The translations under genes were made by a program, and so were the position numbers. A DNA stretch of 64,000 nt from Syntrophomonas sp. (lineage in GTDB: Bacteria > Bacillota > Syntrophomonadia > Syntrophomonadales > Syntrophomonadaceae). Below the pieces are notes generated by a model. It was not told where the DNA came from and ran no database searches. It saw only the letters and a program-made list of their open reading frames with translations. The stretch covers positions 149,263 to 213,262 of the forward strand of contig JAENZN010000004.1 of assembly GCA_016841245.1 (NCBI GenBank), read 5' to 3'. Of the stretch, positions 1-9,311 are shown piece by piece (positions within the stretch are counted from its first letter, which is position 1; every line of letters begins with the position of its first letter).

Positions 1-2
1 AC

Positions 3-200
3 AGCTATTATGGCAGTTTCCAAAATCTACTCCTCAAGTCACTTAATCAGGTAACGAATATTCGATATACTGACCGGATCAGCTTAGAAGCCTGGATTAC
101 TCTTGAGCAACTTCCCAGCTTCATGGCAGAAGTCGATAATCTTACCGGGGGAACAGCATCTATCGAACTCCATGAAGAAGGTTTTGTTCTTCAACGATAG
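3..200 (+). CDS. C-terminal end of an unidentified protein (partial)
   Basis: An open frame enters from the left edge and ends with TAG at 198-200, giving about 65 residues with mixed hydrophobic and charged composition (ends ...SIELHEEGFVLQR). No start, signal or recognisable motif lies in the visible part. The frame stays open from the first base and the composition looks coding, but the family cannot be told. About 260 bases without a gene follow before the next CDS. Confidence 0.4.
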   Translation, partial: SYYGSFQNLLLKSLNQVTNIRYTDRISLEAWITLEQLPSFMAEVDNLTGGTASIELHEEGFVLQR

Positions 201-463
201 AGATTACTTGAGCAGCGCATGATGATTTTTACGAATTTACACATAATATCAAGGGAAAATCCAGTTGTGGCAGGATTTCCCCTTACCCTGCGTAATAGGA
301 AAGATGCTCTCAGATTTCTTAACAAACACCCAAAATCGTAAGGCTGCAATAATTTACACTTTAAAGTGCTATTATTTACATTTATCTAACTAAAGATTAA
401 CTCAATATCCGTATACTAGAGATGTAAGATTAAACGCTTTGCGTAACGGGAGGAGGTGAAATA

Positions 464-1207
464 ATGAGATTGGAAGCAGATCTTCATACCCATACTATAG
501 CCAGCGGTCATGGTTATAGCACAGTAAAGGAAATGGTGCAATCTGCCCACGAAAAAGGCCTGCAAATGATTGCGATAACTGATCATGGATTGAATATGCC
601 AGGAGCACCGCATGTCTACTATTTTACTAATATGATAACCTGGCCGCGGGTAATGGAAGAGGTCGAGGTTCTTCGGGGGGTTGAAGCCAATATTATCAGC
701 ACTACAGGTAAACTAGACATGCCAGACGATGTATTATCGAATCTGGACATTGTATTGGCCGGATTTCACCATGGGACAGGTTATTTATCGAACTCCATAG
801 AAGAGAATACCCGAGCTATGATAGCTGCCATTATGAATCCCTATGTGCATGTTATTGTCCATCCTGGTAATCCCGAATTCCCAGTAGACCTGGAAAAGGT
901 CGTGCTAGCTGCACGTGCTTTCGGTAAGGCCCTGGAGATCAATAATAATTCTCCGCTGGTGCGTCCCGGCAGTACCCCTCGATGCCAGCTTCTGGCAAAA
1001 CTAGTGAAAAGACATGAAGTAATGGTAGCCCTTAACAGCGACTCTCATCTCTGTTATACGATAGGAGAGTGCATGAACTCAATTCAGACCGTAATCGATG
1101 CCGGAATTGATGAAAAATATATACTCAATTTGTCCACTGATAGAATTAAGGACTTCCTGGCTGGGAAAAAGAGCTGGGTTGAGCATTCCCGAACCAGCCA
1201 TGGATAA
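464..1207 (+). CDS. PHP-domain phosphoesterase, YcdX-like
   Basis: A 247-residue protein of the PHP (polymerase and histidinol phosphatase) superfamily, a metal-dependent phosphoesterase fold. The metal-binding motifs are visible: DLHTHT with H8 and H10, ITDHG with D40 and H41, then GFHHG, IVHPGNPEF and a C-terminal NSDSH. Length and motif order fit the YcdX/YcdX-like branch, which is usually predicted to be a cytosolic phosphatase of unknown substrate. The start is supported by a strong GGGAGGAGGTG site just upstream. It stands alone, with a hairpin terminator behind it. Family assignment is firm; substrate is unknown. Confidence 0.88.
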   Translation: MRLEADLHTHTIASGHGYSTVKEMVQSAHEKGLQMIAITDHGLNMPGAPHVYYFTNMITWPRVMEEVEVLRGVEANIISTTGKLDMPDDVLSNLDIVLAGFHHGTGYLSNSIEENTRAMIAAIMNPYVHVIVHPGNPEFPVDLEKVVLAARAFGKALEINNNSPLVRPGSTPRCQLLAKLVKRHEVMVALNSDSHLCYTIGECMNSIQTVIDAGIDEKYILNLSTDRIKDFLAGKKSWVEHSRTSHG

Positions 1208-1252
1208 TATTATGTATTCCCAGTTACACATTATAACTATCCCTGAATATAT

Positions 1253-1273
1253 CCGCCTATGAGGGCGGTTTTT
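1253..1273 (+). terminator. Rho-independent terminator after the PHP gene
   Basis: CCGCC and GGCGG form a short GC stem around a six-base loop, followed at once by TTTTT. It lies between the PHP gene and the convergent signal peptidase gene. Confidence 0.75.
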
Positions 1274-1308
1274 CATTTAAGAGCATATTTACCGCCCTGT
1301 ATGCAACC

Positions 1309-1848
1309 CTAGGAGATATATCGCTGGAGAGTATGCACATGATTCAGCGGCCAGTAGGTAACAAAAGCTTTGCCAATAATATGGTCACGGGTAAGCCAGG
1401 CACCCCACAGGTGGCTGTCAAAACTTGAATTACGATTATCTCCCATTACGAAATAGCTGTCCGGAGGAACGACTATTGGGCCGAATATATAATCCATAGG
1501 TGCGGCTACATAGGGTTCCTCTTGTACCTGGTCATTAACATAGAGCTGACCTTTTTTAACTTCTACTGTATCACCTGGCACAGCAACCAGTCTCTTTACG
1601 AAATCATCTTTGGCATTGATTTCAGCAGGGGGGTGGAACACTATAATATCTCCTTTCTGCGGTTCTTCAAAGTAGTATACTAATTTGTTAACCATAAGGC
1701 GGTCCTGGAGTTGGATAGTAGGCAGCATTGATCCGGTCGGCACTATTCGCCCTTCAATGATCCAGGTTCTTAAAACCATAGCCAGAACAAAGGAAATAAG
1801 TATTATACTGAAAAACTCTTTTATAAACCCGCGAAATTCATTACTCAT
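1309..1848 (-). CDS. lepB: Signal peptidase I
   Basis: A 179-residue type I signal peptidase, which cleaves signal peptides from exported proteins at the outer face of the membrane. One N-terminal membrane segment (about residues 12-30) is followed by the serine box PTGSMLPTI with catalytic S40, the lysine box with K85 in DDFVKRLVAVPGD, and the late box GDNRNSSFDSHLWG. Length is typical of Gram-positive SipS-type enzymes. The ATG is preceded by GAGGTG and overlaps the end of the upstream membrane-protein gene by eight bases, so the two are probably translationally coupled. It is the last gene of a sigma factor-membrane protein-lepB operon. Confidence 0.95.
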   Translation of the reverse strand: MSNEFRGFIKEFFSIILISFVLAMVLRTWIIEGRIVPTGSMLPTIQLQDRLMVNKLVYYFEEPQKGDIIVFHPPAEINAKDDFVKRLVAVPGDTVEVKKGQLYVNDQVQEEPYVAAPMDYIFGPIVVPPDSYFVMGDNRNSSFDSHLWGAWLTRDHIIGKAFVTYWPLNHVHTLQRYIS

Positions 1849-2209
1849 AATTCACCTCGAAACATTTTCTGATCTGGATCGAACCACGATACTTCAGGAA
1901 AAGATAGGTCATAACAAGAGTTAAAGCTAATGTTTGAGCCAGCGCAAATTGTGGTTGAGAAATATCGCTGCCCAGGTAAGCAGCGGCAGCAACCGGGCAG
2001 CTGGCAAACAAGAGCCATATGCAGGCCATGACAGCTGCTGCAAATCCACAAGCAGTACGGGTCAAACGCCTTTTTCGTTCCTGTAATGCTAAATGGGTAA
2101 TCATGTTATGCAGCTGTGCAGACTTTCCTGATGGTAAATCCCCTTGTTCAGCCCAACTATTCAAAGCGGTTTTCATCCATATATCCATATCATCTGGTGC
2201 TGATTTCAT
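1841..2209 (-). CDS. Small two-helix membrane protein, possible anti-sigma partner
   Basis: A 122-residue protein with a hydrophilic N-terminal half of about 50 residues and two predicted membrane helices (about 51-78 and 88-106). The family is not recognised. It lies one base after the ECF sigma-factor remnant and overlaps lepB. Position and layout, a cytosolic N-terminus followed by membrane helices, are those of membrane anti-sigma factors, so that role is inferred from context. I do not see a clear zinc-binding HxxxCxxC motif, which weakens the inference. With the sigma gene broken, any such role may be lost. Confidence 0.55.
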   Translation of the reverse strand: MKSAPDDMDIWMKTALNSWAEQGDLPSGKSAQLHNMITHLALQERKRRLTRTACGFAAAVMACIWLLFASCPVAAAAYLGSDISQPQFALAQTLALTLVMTYLFLKYRGSIQIRKCFEVNYE

Positions 2210-2210
2210 T

Positions 2211-2752
2211 TTAGTTTGCTCCTTTCAAGTTATTGTCCTGCAGCTTTTGCCGCATGCGGGTATGAGCAGTATTCAGACGAGACTTGACTGTTCCCAGGGA
2301 GATGCCCAGGTCTCTAGCGATCTCGTTCAGGGTAAGGTCACCCAGATATCTCAGTATAATTACTTTGCGGTGTTCCTCTCCCAGTTCCAGGACTACATCC
2401 CATACCAAACTGATATCCGGTCCATCATGTTCAGGAATCTCCAGGATACCCATCATTTTCTCTTTATCCAGGCCGGAAAGGCAGCAGCTCCACCTTTTAA
2501 AGTACTCCGTTTTGTCCAGGCTTTTTCGACAGTCTGCTGCATAGAATCCCATGCATCCTCTTCATTACCTAGTACAGCCAGGGCGATGCGAAAGAGTTTG
2601 CCTTCTTCCTTTTTCAATAATCTTAAAAACTCGTCCTCAACCAATACCTTGCTAACCCCGCAATCCAGAGTGTTTTTTTCACGTATATATAAAAAGACAA
2701 TACAAAACGCAAAAAGGTTCATTAAAATAGAAATATCACAGCTATAGAGCAC
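2211..2752 (-). pseudogene. ECF-type sigma-70 factor split into two frames
   Basis: Two overlapping minus-strand frames encode the two halves of an extracytoplasmic-function sigma factor. The upstream frame (2752 to 2453) carries sigma region 2 (LFRIALAVLGNEEDAWDSMQ, then AWTKRSTLKGGAAAF). The downstream frame (to 2211) carries region 4 with its helix-turn-helix (ARDLGISLGTVKSRL). The linker between them is much shorter than usual, so a deletion as well as a frame change is likely. The stop of the first frame overlaps an ATGATG that could start the second, so coupled translation of separate halves cannot be excluded. The true 5' start is uncertain. A sequencing error is also possible. Confidence 0.7.
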
Positions 2753-2957
2753 AATATTCTATTGCTATTATATAAGTTTTCAGATAAAAACTGGATAGGG
2801 GAGAGGACTGGCATCGGTATTATATAACTTAAAATGGATAAATGACGGTTTAGATATAATATAATGACACAACTAATGAACCCATCTCACCGTGTATGAG
2901 AGGATTCATTTACGGTACAATCTAATTATTAGTAACTCAATTAAAGGAGCTAATGAC

Positions 2958-3437
2958 ATGTCTAAAAAAAGAACATTCAGCAACTTCGGCCAGTTCTGGC
3001 AGGAACTGTTTTTCATATTTAGAAAGCGTAAACAGATCAGGGCAGCAATGCGAAATAGTCGTATCTCGCCAGCCTTCCGGGAGCGGCTTATGCTGGCGGT
3101 GACCTCAGTTAATGATTGCCGTTATTGTTCTTATTATCATACCCAGCTGGCTTTACAGGAAGGTATAAGCGCTGAAGAAGCCGGTAAACTCTTGGAAGGC
3201 AGCGTGGATAATTGTCCGCCTGAAGAAGCTCCAGCCCTGCTGTATGCCCAGCACTGGGCAGAAAGCGATGGCAAACCCAACCGGGAAGCTGTTCAAAGAA
3301 TTATTGATAATTATGGTGAACAGACCAGGCATGACATTGATATACTTCTGCATATGATCCGGATGGGTAATTACATGGGAAATGCAGTAGATATTATTCG
3401 AGAAAAGATGCCTCTAAGAAAAAAACACCGTCGTTGA
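2958..3437 (+). CDS. Carboxymuconolactone decarboxylase / AhpD-like protein
   Basis: A 159-residue protein with the AhpD-type redox motif C54-R-Y-C57-SYY-H61. Members of this family act as thiol peroxidase partners or related small redox proteins in the cytosol. The frame opens further upstream at 2892, but ATG at 2958 is preferred because AAAGGAGC lies just before it. It is monocistronic, with about 165 bases to the next gene. The motif makes the family assignment good; no specific substrate can be named. Confidence 0.82.
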   Translation: MSKKRTFSNFGQFWQELFFIFRKRKQIRAAMRNSRISPAFRERLMLAVTSVNDCRYCSYYHTQLALQEGISAEEAGKLLEGSVDNCPPEEAPALLYAQHWAESDGKPNREAVQRIIDNYGEQTRHDIDILLHMIRMGNYMGNAVDIIREKMPLRKKHRR

Positions 3438-3604
3438 TTATCTCAAGGACGTCAAATCTGATACACAAGCAGGGATAAAACTTGTATAACAAGGAAGGGG
3501 AATAAGCGTTTGCTTCTATGTTATTACTTCGGTGAGATTATATAGTTTTCTTAATAATCTCGGTAAAAGCAGATACAGATATTATAATAAAATGGATACC
3601 ACAT

Positions 3605-5560
3605 ATGAAAGGATTGATTGTTATCATCAATAAAAACATAGCTTTAACGAATAGATTGATACGCGCTATGGCGATTGCCGCGATTCTTATTATGTGTACT
3701 TTGCTTTTATCATCTTGCACATCCGAAAATACAAGTGAGTCTGACAACCAGGGTGAATCTCAAATTACAAATAAATCTAACAGCTATATTAGTGATTTTT
3801 TTGTTGCATATGACGCTGATAATAATGAAGATTCCAGCTGGAACAGCTCCGAAGCGGCCAATATAGCATTAAATGGCAATTCCATCAGCGTTGACGGAAC
3901 CGGCACCACCGTGGAAGGCAGTACCGTTACCATATTGTCTGGAGGAACCTACAGCATAGAGGGCACCCTGAATGACGGACAGATAATAGTAAATACAGCA
4001 GACAAACAGGTTGTCAAGCTGGTTTTGAATGGAGCGGATATTAGCTGTTCTTACAGCGCTCCTATTTATGTCGTAAAAGCTGAAAAAGCTATTATCATCC
4101 TGGCAGATGGAACTGACAACCGAATAACTGATGGAGATTCATATGTATATTTATTAGAAGATTCGCAAGAGGATGAACCCAATGCCGCGATTTTCAGCAA
4201 ATGTGATTTGATTATAAATAACAGCGGTTCACTGACAGTAGATGCCAACTTTAAACATGCCATTAACAGCAAGGACCAGCTTATAATCACCGGCGGTAAT
4301 ATCACGGTTGATTCTGCCGCAGATGGTATAAGGGGCAGAGACTGTATTGCTGCCCGGGATGCAAATATTACAGTGAATGCAAAAGGAGACGGTTTAAAAT
4401 CCAATAATGATGAAGACGCTGATAAGGGCTTTATTATCCTGGAGGATAACACCCTAGATATAACAGCCGGAGAAGATGGCGTTCAAGCCGAAACCAATCT
4501 ATTAATAAATGGCGGGAAGATGACAATATCTTCAGGAGGCGGAAGCGGCGATAGTATTATTTCCTTGCCAACAGATAAGCGTATGCCCAATAACTTCAAC
4601 AATGATGACAGCGATTCCGTCAGTACTAAGGGAATAAAAGCGGGTGTTTATCTAACCATTGAGGGCGGTACATTCAATATAGATTCTGCCGACGATTCCC
4701 TCCATTCTAATGACAGCCTGACCATCAACAGCGGAGATATCACAGTCTCCTCCGGAGATGATGGCATTCATGCCGATTCCACTCTTTTAATCAACAACGG
4801 AGACATAAACATCACCCAATCCTATGAGGGGATCGAAAGCGCGGTTATCACCATTAACGATGGTAACATCCATATTGTCTCCGGCGATGACGGGATAAAT
4901 GTTGCCGGAGGAAATGACAATTCTGGAATGGGAGGACGTCCGGGGCAGGACAGCTTTAATGCTTCCAGTAATCAATATCTCAATATTAACGGCGGGTATA
5001 TTGCAGTTGATGCCAGTGGAGATGGCATTGATGTAAACGGTCCCGTCACTATGACCGATGGGGTTGTGATCGTTAACGGTCCAACCAGTAATGGTAATGG
5101 GGCTTTGGATTATACGGGTTCATTTAAAGTAACCGGGGGGTATCTGGCAGCGGCAGGCAGCGCAGGTATGGCCCAGGCTCCTGACCAATCATCCACTCAG
5201 AATTCAGTAATGATAAACTTTACATCAGCAATGACAGCAGGTACCATAGTTCATATCGAAACTGACAAAGGTGAAGAAGTGCTTACTTTTGCACCCACAA
5301 AACAATTTCAGAACCTGGTTTTATGCTCAGCAGAACTGATAAAAGGAACCACTTATAATATATATTATGGAGGCAGCTCAACCGGTACCGCTAAAGACAG
5401 TCTGTACTCAGGCGGCACTTATACTCTCGGCACTAAATATGAGAGCCTTACCATATCCGATACTGTAAGCAGAGTTGGTTCATACAGCGGAAGAATGGGG
5501 GGCGCTGGCGGCGCTCAACCTGGAGGAAAAACAAAAGACAGGAGAGCTCCGGGGCAATAG
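3605..5560 (+). CDS. Carbohydrate-binding beta-helix lipoprotein (Cthe_2159-like)
   Basis: A 651-residue exported lipoprotein: the N-terminal hydrophobic stretch ends in a lipobox (LLLSSC, C38). The body consists of repeating beta-strand turns rich in Gly, Asp and Asn (GGNITVDSAADGIRG, SGDDGIHADSTLLIN, SGDDGINVAGG), the pattern of the polysaccharide-binding, pectate-lyase-like beta-helix family typified by Cthe_2159. The C-terminus is rich in Gly, Arg and Pro (GRMGGAGGAQPGGK) and probably disordered. It likely sits on the outer membrane face and binds polysaccharide. No strong ribosome site precedes the chosen ATG, and a start about 20 residues later would also retain the signal. Confidence 0.8.
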   Translation: MKGLIVIINKNIALTNRLIRAMAIAAILIMCTLLLSSCTSENTSESDNQGESQITNKSNSYISDFFVAYDADNNEDSSWNSSEAANIALNGNSISVDGTGTTVEGSTVTILSGGTYSIEGTLNDGQIIVNTADKQVVKLVLNGADISCSYSAPIYVVKAEKAIIILADGTDNRITDGDSYVYLLEDSQEDEPNAAIFSKCDLIINNSGSLTVDANFKHAINSKDQLIITGGNITVDSAADGIRGRDCIAARDANITVNAKGDGLKSNNDEDADKGFIILEDNTLDITAGEDGVQAETNLLINGGKMTISSGGGSGDSIISLPTDKRMPNNFNNDDSDSVSTKGIKAGVYLTIEGGTFNIDSADDSLHSNDSLTINSGDITVSSGDDGIHADSTLLINNGDINITQSYEGIESAVITINDGNIHIVSGDDGINVAGGNDNSGMGGRPGQDSFNASSNQYLNINGGYIAVDASGDGIDVNGPVTMTDGVVIVNGPTSNGNGALDYTGSFKVTGGYLAAAGSAGMAQAPDQSSTQNSVMINFTSAMTAGTIVHIETDKGEEVLTFAPTKQFQNLVLCSAELIKGTTYNIYYGGSSTGTAKDSLYSGGTYTLGTKYESLTISDTVSRVGSYSGRMGGAGGAQPGGKTKDRRAPGQ

Positions 5561-5633
5561 GGGGAAACCAAAATACGTGATAATAAGGGGCAGAGTATGA
5601 ATGTGCCATAAAACATCAACTACAGTCCAGGAA

Positions 5634-5669
5634 CACTAAAGAGGAGAAAACAAACTCCCCTCTTTAGTG
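5634..5669. terminator. Bidirectional terminator hairpin between convergent genes
   Basis: CACTAAAGAGG and CCTCTTTAGTG form a perfect 11-base inverted repeat between two genes that converge on it. There is no strong T-run, so efficiency is uncertain. Confidence 0.6.
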
Positions 5670-5692
5670 CTCGCATATAGACCATACTATGG

Positions 5693-6202
5693 CTAAACTT
5701 CGATCCACGTAACACCTATTGAAATCTTATTGGTCTCGCTGGTATCATTGTTTATTCGTATTATAAACCTTTTATCGGTAGAATCGTCAGGTATAATAAA
5801 TTCACCATCGTATTTTATATCAAGTGATCCGCCTAATATTGTAAATGAAGTTAAGATGTCTCCTCCTGAAACCGGATCAGATGCCTGAGAAATATACTCA
5901 ACTATCATCGAGCTGTTGTCTGAATAATCCCAGTTTCTATTACACGGGGACAGAGTAAGCCCGGAAACGGAAAGGGCAGCATTGCGCAATACATCCAGGG
6001 TCATGGTACCGGTAGATCCTCCCTCAACTCTAATAATATCAATCATATTATTCGAATTAGCCGGATTAGTAAGCTTCAAAGCCATATAGCCGCTGGCGTT
6101 GACTGTTTGCAAACCGGTGGTTACTGAATATATTTTCCCTTCCTGATTTAATATTTGAGCCTGAGAATCCCTGGTATTGTCGAGAAAATATTTAGTTGCC
6201 AA
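5693..6202 (-). CDS. Unrecognised 169-residue protein, paralogue of the divergent neighbour
   Basis: A 169-residue protein rich in Ser, Thr, Asn and Gly, with no signal peptide or membrane segment. It shares ordered blocks with the protein encoded at 6452-6982: IIR.GGST, TLD.(L/I)(M/L)RNAA, NWDYSD, a GG before a strand-rich stretch, IP, and R.N near the end. The pattern suggests an all-beta fold. The start is TTG at 6202, after a strong GGAGGGAG site. The two genes point away from each other with about 250 bases between. I do not recognise the family. Confidence 0.7.
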   Translation of the reverse strand: MATKYFLDNTRDSQAQILNQEGKIYSVTTGLQTVNASGYMALKLTNPANSNNMIDIIRVEGGSTGTMTLDVLRNAALSVSGLTLSPCNRNWDYSDNSSMIVEYISQASDPVSGGDILTSFTILGGSLDIKYDGEFIIPDDSTDKRFIIRINNDTSETNKISIGVTWIEV

Positions 6203-6451
6203 TTCACTCCCTCCCTCCTTCTCATTTAGATCATTCCAGGATCTGCAATTTTCTTATCCTTTTATCAAATACTTATGCACTGATAGTTAATTAGCAGGTT
6301 ATTAGTCATAAAGGTAGTCATTCACCATTCTCGCAAGATGCCATAAAATGTTATTAAATTACATTTTAGTTAAACATTACATGATTATCATATTCAATAA
6401 AAAGACTTTCGGGAATATGCATACACTGATAAAGTTTTAGAGGGGATTTCT

Positions 6452-6982
6452 ATGACGAATTATAAAATAATCAACAGTAATGAAGAACCACTTTTTACTG
6501 ACAGTACCCCAAGTTATATATACGGAGCAGACCAGGGACAGGTTTATGATATTACAACCGGGGGGATAAATGTAGCTGCCAATGGATTTCTTCTGTTTCA
6601 ATTGACGAATACGTCAAATTCCGGCAAGACTATCAATATTATTAGGCTTGCGGGAGGATCTACTGTTAATACAACATTAGATATAATGCGTAATGCCGCT
6701 TTTGCAAGTTCCGGAATCGGCATAACCCCTCACAATAATAACTGGGATTATAGCGATACCAGTGTTTGTTCTGCTAAATATCTTACTTCAGGCTCAGACG
6801 TAACTTCCGGCGGTTCGCTCCTGATCTCCTATATTCAGACAGGCGGCCAAACGCTTTTTCCCTTCGATGGCAGGCTGGTAATTCCCAGCTCCACCAGTGA
6901 CAGGCAGTTTTATATACGTTTAACCAACAATACTAATCAAGTCAACAGATGCTCATTGAGCCTTGCATACTGGGAAAAATAA
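6452..6982 (+). CDS. Unrecognised 176-residue protein, paralogue of the divergent neighbour
   Basis: A 176-residue protein clearly related to the product of 5693-6202 (shared blocks IIR.AGGST, TLDIMRNAAF, NWDYSD, and a conserved C-terminal RL.NN..Q/E pattern). It starts with ATG after GAGGGG. No signal peptide or membrane helix is evident. The shared beta-rich blocks and the Asn/Thr/Ser content resemble structural or appendage proteins, but that is only an impression. It is followed at 7181 by a heparinase-like gene on the same strand, with about 200 bases between, so joint transcription is possible but not shown. Confidence 0.7.
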   Translation: MTNYKIINSNEEPLFTDSTPSYIYGADQGQVYDITTGGINVAANGFLLFQLTNTSNSGKTINIIRLAGGSTVNTTLDIMRNAAFASSGIGITPHNNNWDYSDTSVCSAKYLTSGSDVTSGGSLLISYIQTGGQTLFPFDGRLVIPSSTSDRQFYIRLTNNTNQVNRCSLSLAYWEK

Positions 6983-7180
6983 TCGACTTATTGCATTCCA
7001 AACTTTTCAACTGAATATCTCACTGCTGTGGAAGCGGTTACTTATATCATGTTGTTTGCCGGGGCAGGGCAATACGAGTCAGAAACCATCCTCGGTTTGT
7101 ATGCATTAACACCTGCTATTGTTTTTCCGTAAAATACAGCATACCAGTATATGGCAAAATATTTAATGGAGGTATGAATA

Positions 7181-9010
7181 ATGAAATCTACTGATTTGGG
7201 AAATAAAAACAGTCCGGCTTCAAAAGTTTTCTTTATTAGCAATGTGATGGGAACCGACCAGGTTGAAGAGATAGCTGATGGACTGCTGGTAAATCGAATT
7301 TTTATAAATTACAATTTCCCGGTTGCGGATATTGATGTTAATGAAGCCTGGTTGAGTGACCCCTTTTCTAACCGCAGTTGGAGGTTCTGGCTGCATACCC
7401 TAATTATAGTGGAATACCTGATCAGAGCATACGAGATCTTTAATAACCAAGACTACTTTGATAAAGCGCTGGATATATATGTTGACTGGGAAACTAATAA
7501 TTTCCCGGACTCGGAATCAGAGATGGTCTGGCATGATCATTCTACTGCATTGAGACTAATTATAATCAGCAAACTTTATGAACATTGTCTGCACCTCTTT
7601 ACCGATAAGCAGAGTATTCCGGGAGATTTACCGTTAGTTGCCGCGGAACACTGCCGCAAACTGGCGACCCCATCTTTCTACCGGCCTACTCACAATCATG
7701 GACTTTATCAGGATACAGCTCTTTATGTAGGATCAGTAATATTTTCTGAACTCCCGGAATCTGAATCATGGAGAATGCTGGCTAAAAAGAGACTCGACAT
7801 TCAGTTAGAGCAGTTATTCCTTTCTGATGGCAGTTATTTAGAACATACACCATCATATAATTATCTGCTTTGTATGCACCTAAATAAATTTGCGGCTTTT
7901 CTGAAGCGGGTAAACGAATCTGATAATAGAAAACTTCAGGATATTATCTTAAAACAAATCGAATGTTTCACTTATATGATTCAACCGGATGGGCTTATCC
8001 CGCCTTTGGGTGACGGTAATGGTGATCGATTTGAAATTCTAAATGTCAGTTATGCCTTCCCCGATAGAATGGATGAGCTGCAATATGCTGTCAGCGGCGG
8101 AAAAACCGGAATATCTCCAGCAGAACTGGACCATATATTCCCTGCGGGAGGATATGCGGTCCTGCGCAATCAGTGGAAATTCACTTCTGAAACAGTACAG
8201 CTAATCTTTTACAGTGCATTTAACAGTAAAGTGCATAAACACCATGATGATCTTGCCCTTATACTATTCGGACATGGTCAGCAGTTATTGATTGATCCCG
8301 GGAAATACAATTACATCTACGATAGCCCGGGCAGACAATTCGTAGTATCATCAATCGCTCATAACAGCGTAACAGTTGATGATGGAGATACGCTTATTGA
8401 TAACAGAAATAAAGGTAAATCCGGACTTACTTCATACTATTGTGACGGAGCTGTGGCATACCTCAGTGGAGCTCACAGGCTTTACCCTGGGGTTTTGCAC
8501 AGGCGGATTGTTATTTACCTGAAACCTCATGATATCCTGGTATTGGATCTGCTGGATGGAGAAATAGAGCATAAATATGAGCAGGTTTTTAATTTTCATC
8601 CAGATGTGGATTGCGTTATTAACAAGCATAATGTGATTGGTACCATTAACAACAAGGAATGTATTATCGTGAAACCGCTGCATACTCCCGATAATCTGGA
8701 AAGCACAATTGTCAGAGGGTGCGAAGCTCCCTGGCGTGGATGGTGCTGTCTGGAATACAGCAAACTTGCCCCGGCCTATTCGCTGGGATTTATTCAACAT
8801 GGCAATAATGTTCGTTTTGCAGCCCACATCAGCCTGGCCCCCTATTATGAATCGGTGGACTCCTTTGCCTGGAATGGTCCAACCATTAATATAACGATTA
8901 AAGGTAAGACTTTTGATATAGATTTATCCGGTGAGCAGGATACTATTAATATAGATAATCGGAGTATAGAATTAAACAGGGTAAACAGTGCATTCTATCA
9001 CCCAAGGTAA
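7181..9010 (+). CDS. Heparinase II/III family protein
   Basis: A 609-residue protein with the two-part layout of heparinase II/III-like polysaccharide lyases: an alpha-helical toroid domain (about residues 50-290, containing THNHGLYQDTALYVG with the conserved Asn-His and Tyr) and a C-terminal beta-sandwich (about 320-600, containing HKHHDDLALILFGHG and LLIDPGKYNY). Such enzymes cleave uronic-acid-containing polysaccharides by beta-elimination. No signal peptide is seen, so the protein may be cytosolic or exported by another route. Related proteins also occur in exopolysaccharide gene sets. The ATG follows GGAGG. A terminator lies at 9129. Confidence 0.85.
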   Translation: MKSTDLGNKNSPASKVFFISNVMGTDQVEEIADGLLVNRIFINYNFPVADIDVNEAWLSDPFSNRSWRFWLHTLIIVEYLIRAYEIFNNQDYFDKALDIYVDWETNNFPDSESEMVWHDHSTALRLIIISKLYEHCLHLFTDKQSIPGDLPLVAAEHCRKLATPSFYRPTHNHGLYQDTALYVGSVIFSELPESESWRMLAKKRLDIQLEQLFLSDGSYLEHTPSYNYLLCMHLNKFAAFLKRVNESDNRKLQDIILKQIECFTYMIQPDGLIPPLGDGNGDRFEILNVSYAFPDRMDELQYAVSGGKTGISPAELDHIFPAGGYAVLRNQWKFTSETVQLIFYSAFNSKVHKHHDDLALILFGHGQQLLIDPGKYNYIYDSPGRQFVVSSIAHNSVTVDDGDTLIDNRNKGKSGLTSYYCDGAVAYLSGAHRLYPGVLHRRIVIYLKPHDILVLDLLDGEIEHKYEQVFNFHPDVDCVINKHNVIGTINNKECIIVKPLHTPDNLESTIVRGCEAPWRGWCCLEYSKLAPAYSLGFIQHGNNVRFAAHISLAPYYESVDSFAWNGPTINITIKGKTFDIDLSGEQDTINIDNRSIELNRVNSAFYHPR

Positions 9011-9128
9011 TTCGGTGAAACATGACCCTTCTTAGAAGAAGCTGCACCGGCAGCATTACTGCCTTAAGCCAATATATTGCCGTGAGTATTAATAAAACAG
9101 TTCAATCTGACCGATGGAAATAAGTTGA

Positions 9129-9155
9129 CCCCGACCACAGGTCGGGGTTTATTTT
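9129..9155 (+). terminator. Rho-independent terminator after the heparinase gene
   Basis: CCCCGAC and GTCGGGG form a seven-base GC-rich stem with a five-base loop, followed by TTTATTTTT. Confidence 0.85.
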
Positions 9156-9196
9156 TACTGCTAGCTAAAAGAAGAGACCCATGGTTAATTTCCCGG

Positions 9197-9311
9197 GTGT
9201 CAAGGGGACGGGGTTGTTGACAACCTTTAGGCTTTTCAGGACTACGCCTCTATTAATACCAATAAGCCTCTACAATTAGGTAGGTTGTCAATAACCCCGT
9301 CCCCTTGACAC
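9197..9311. repeat. 115-base element with 30-base inverted ends (REP/MITE-like)
   Basis: The left end 9197-9226 and the right end 9282-9311 are inverted copies of one another with a single mismatch in 30 bases. Each begins GTGTCAAGGGGACGGGGTT and contains an inner GTTGTTGACAAC-like palindrome. The 55 bases between hold no ORF. A half copy of the same core (GGGGACGGGGTTGTTGACA) lies at 56624-56642, and a degenerate piece lies near 13900. The sequence resembles the GGGGACGG-type REP elements mobilised in trans by IS200-like REP transposases; no such transposase is in the window. Confidence 0.75.

Noticed and set aside
2440..2470. Programmed -1 frameshift in the sigma gene
   Set aside because: No X XXY YYZ slippery heptamer is present at the junction, only a short A run; the short linker also points to a deletion.
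2019..2747. Plus-strand frame of 242 codons opposite the sigma-factor remnant
   Set aside because: Cys- and Ser-rich text with no motif; the minus strand carries recognisable sigma region 2 and region 4.
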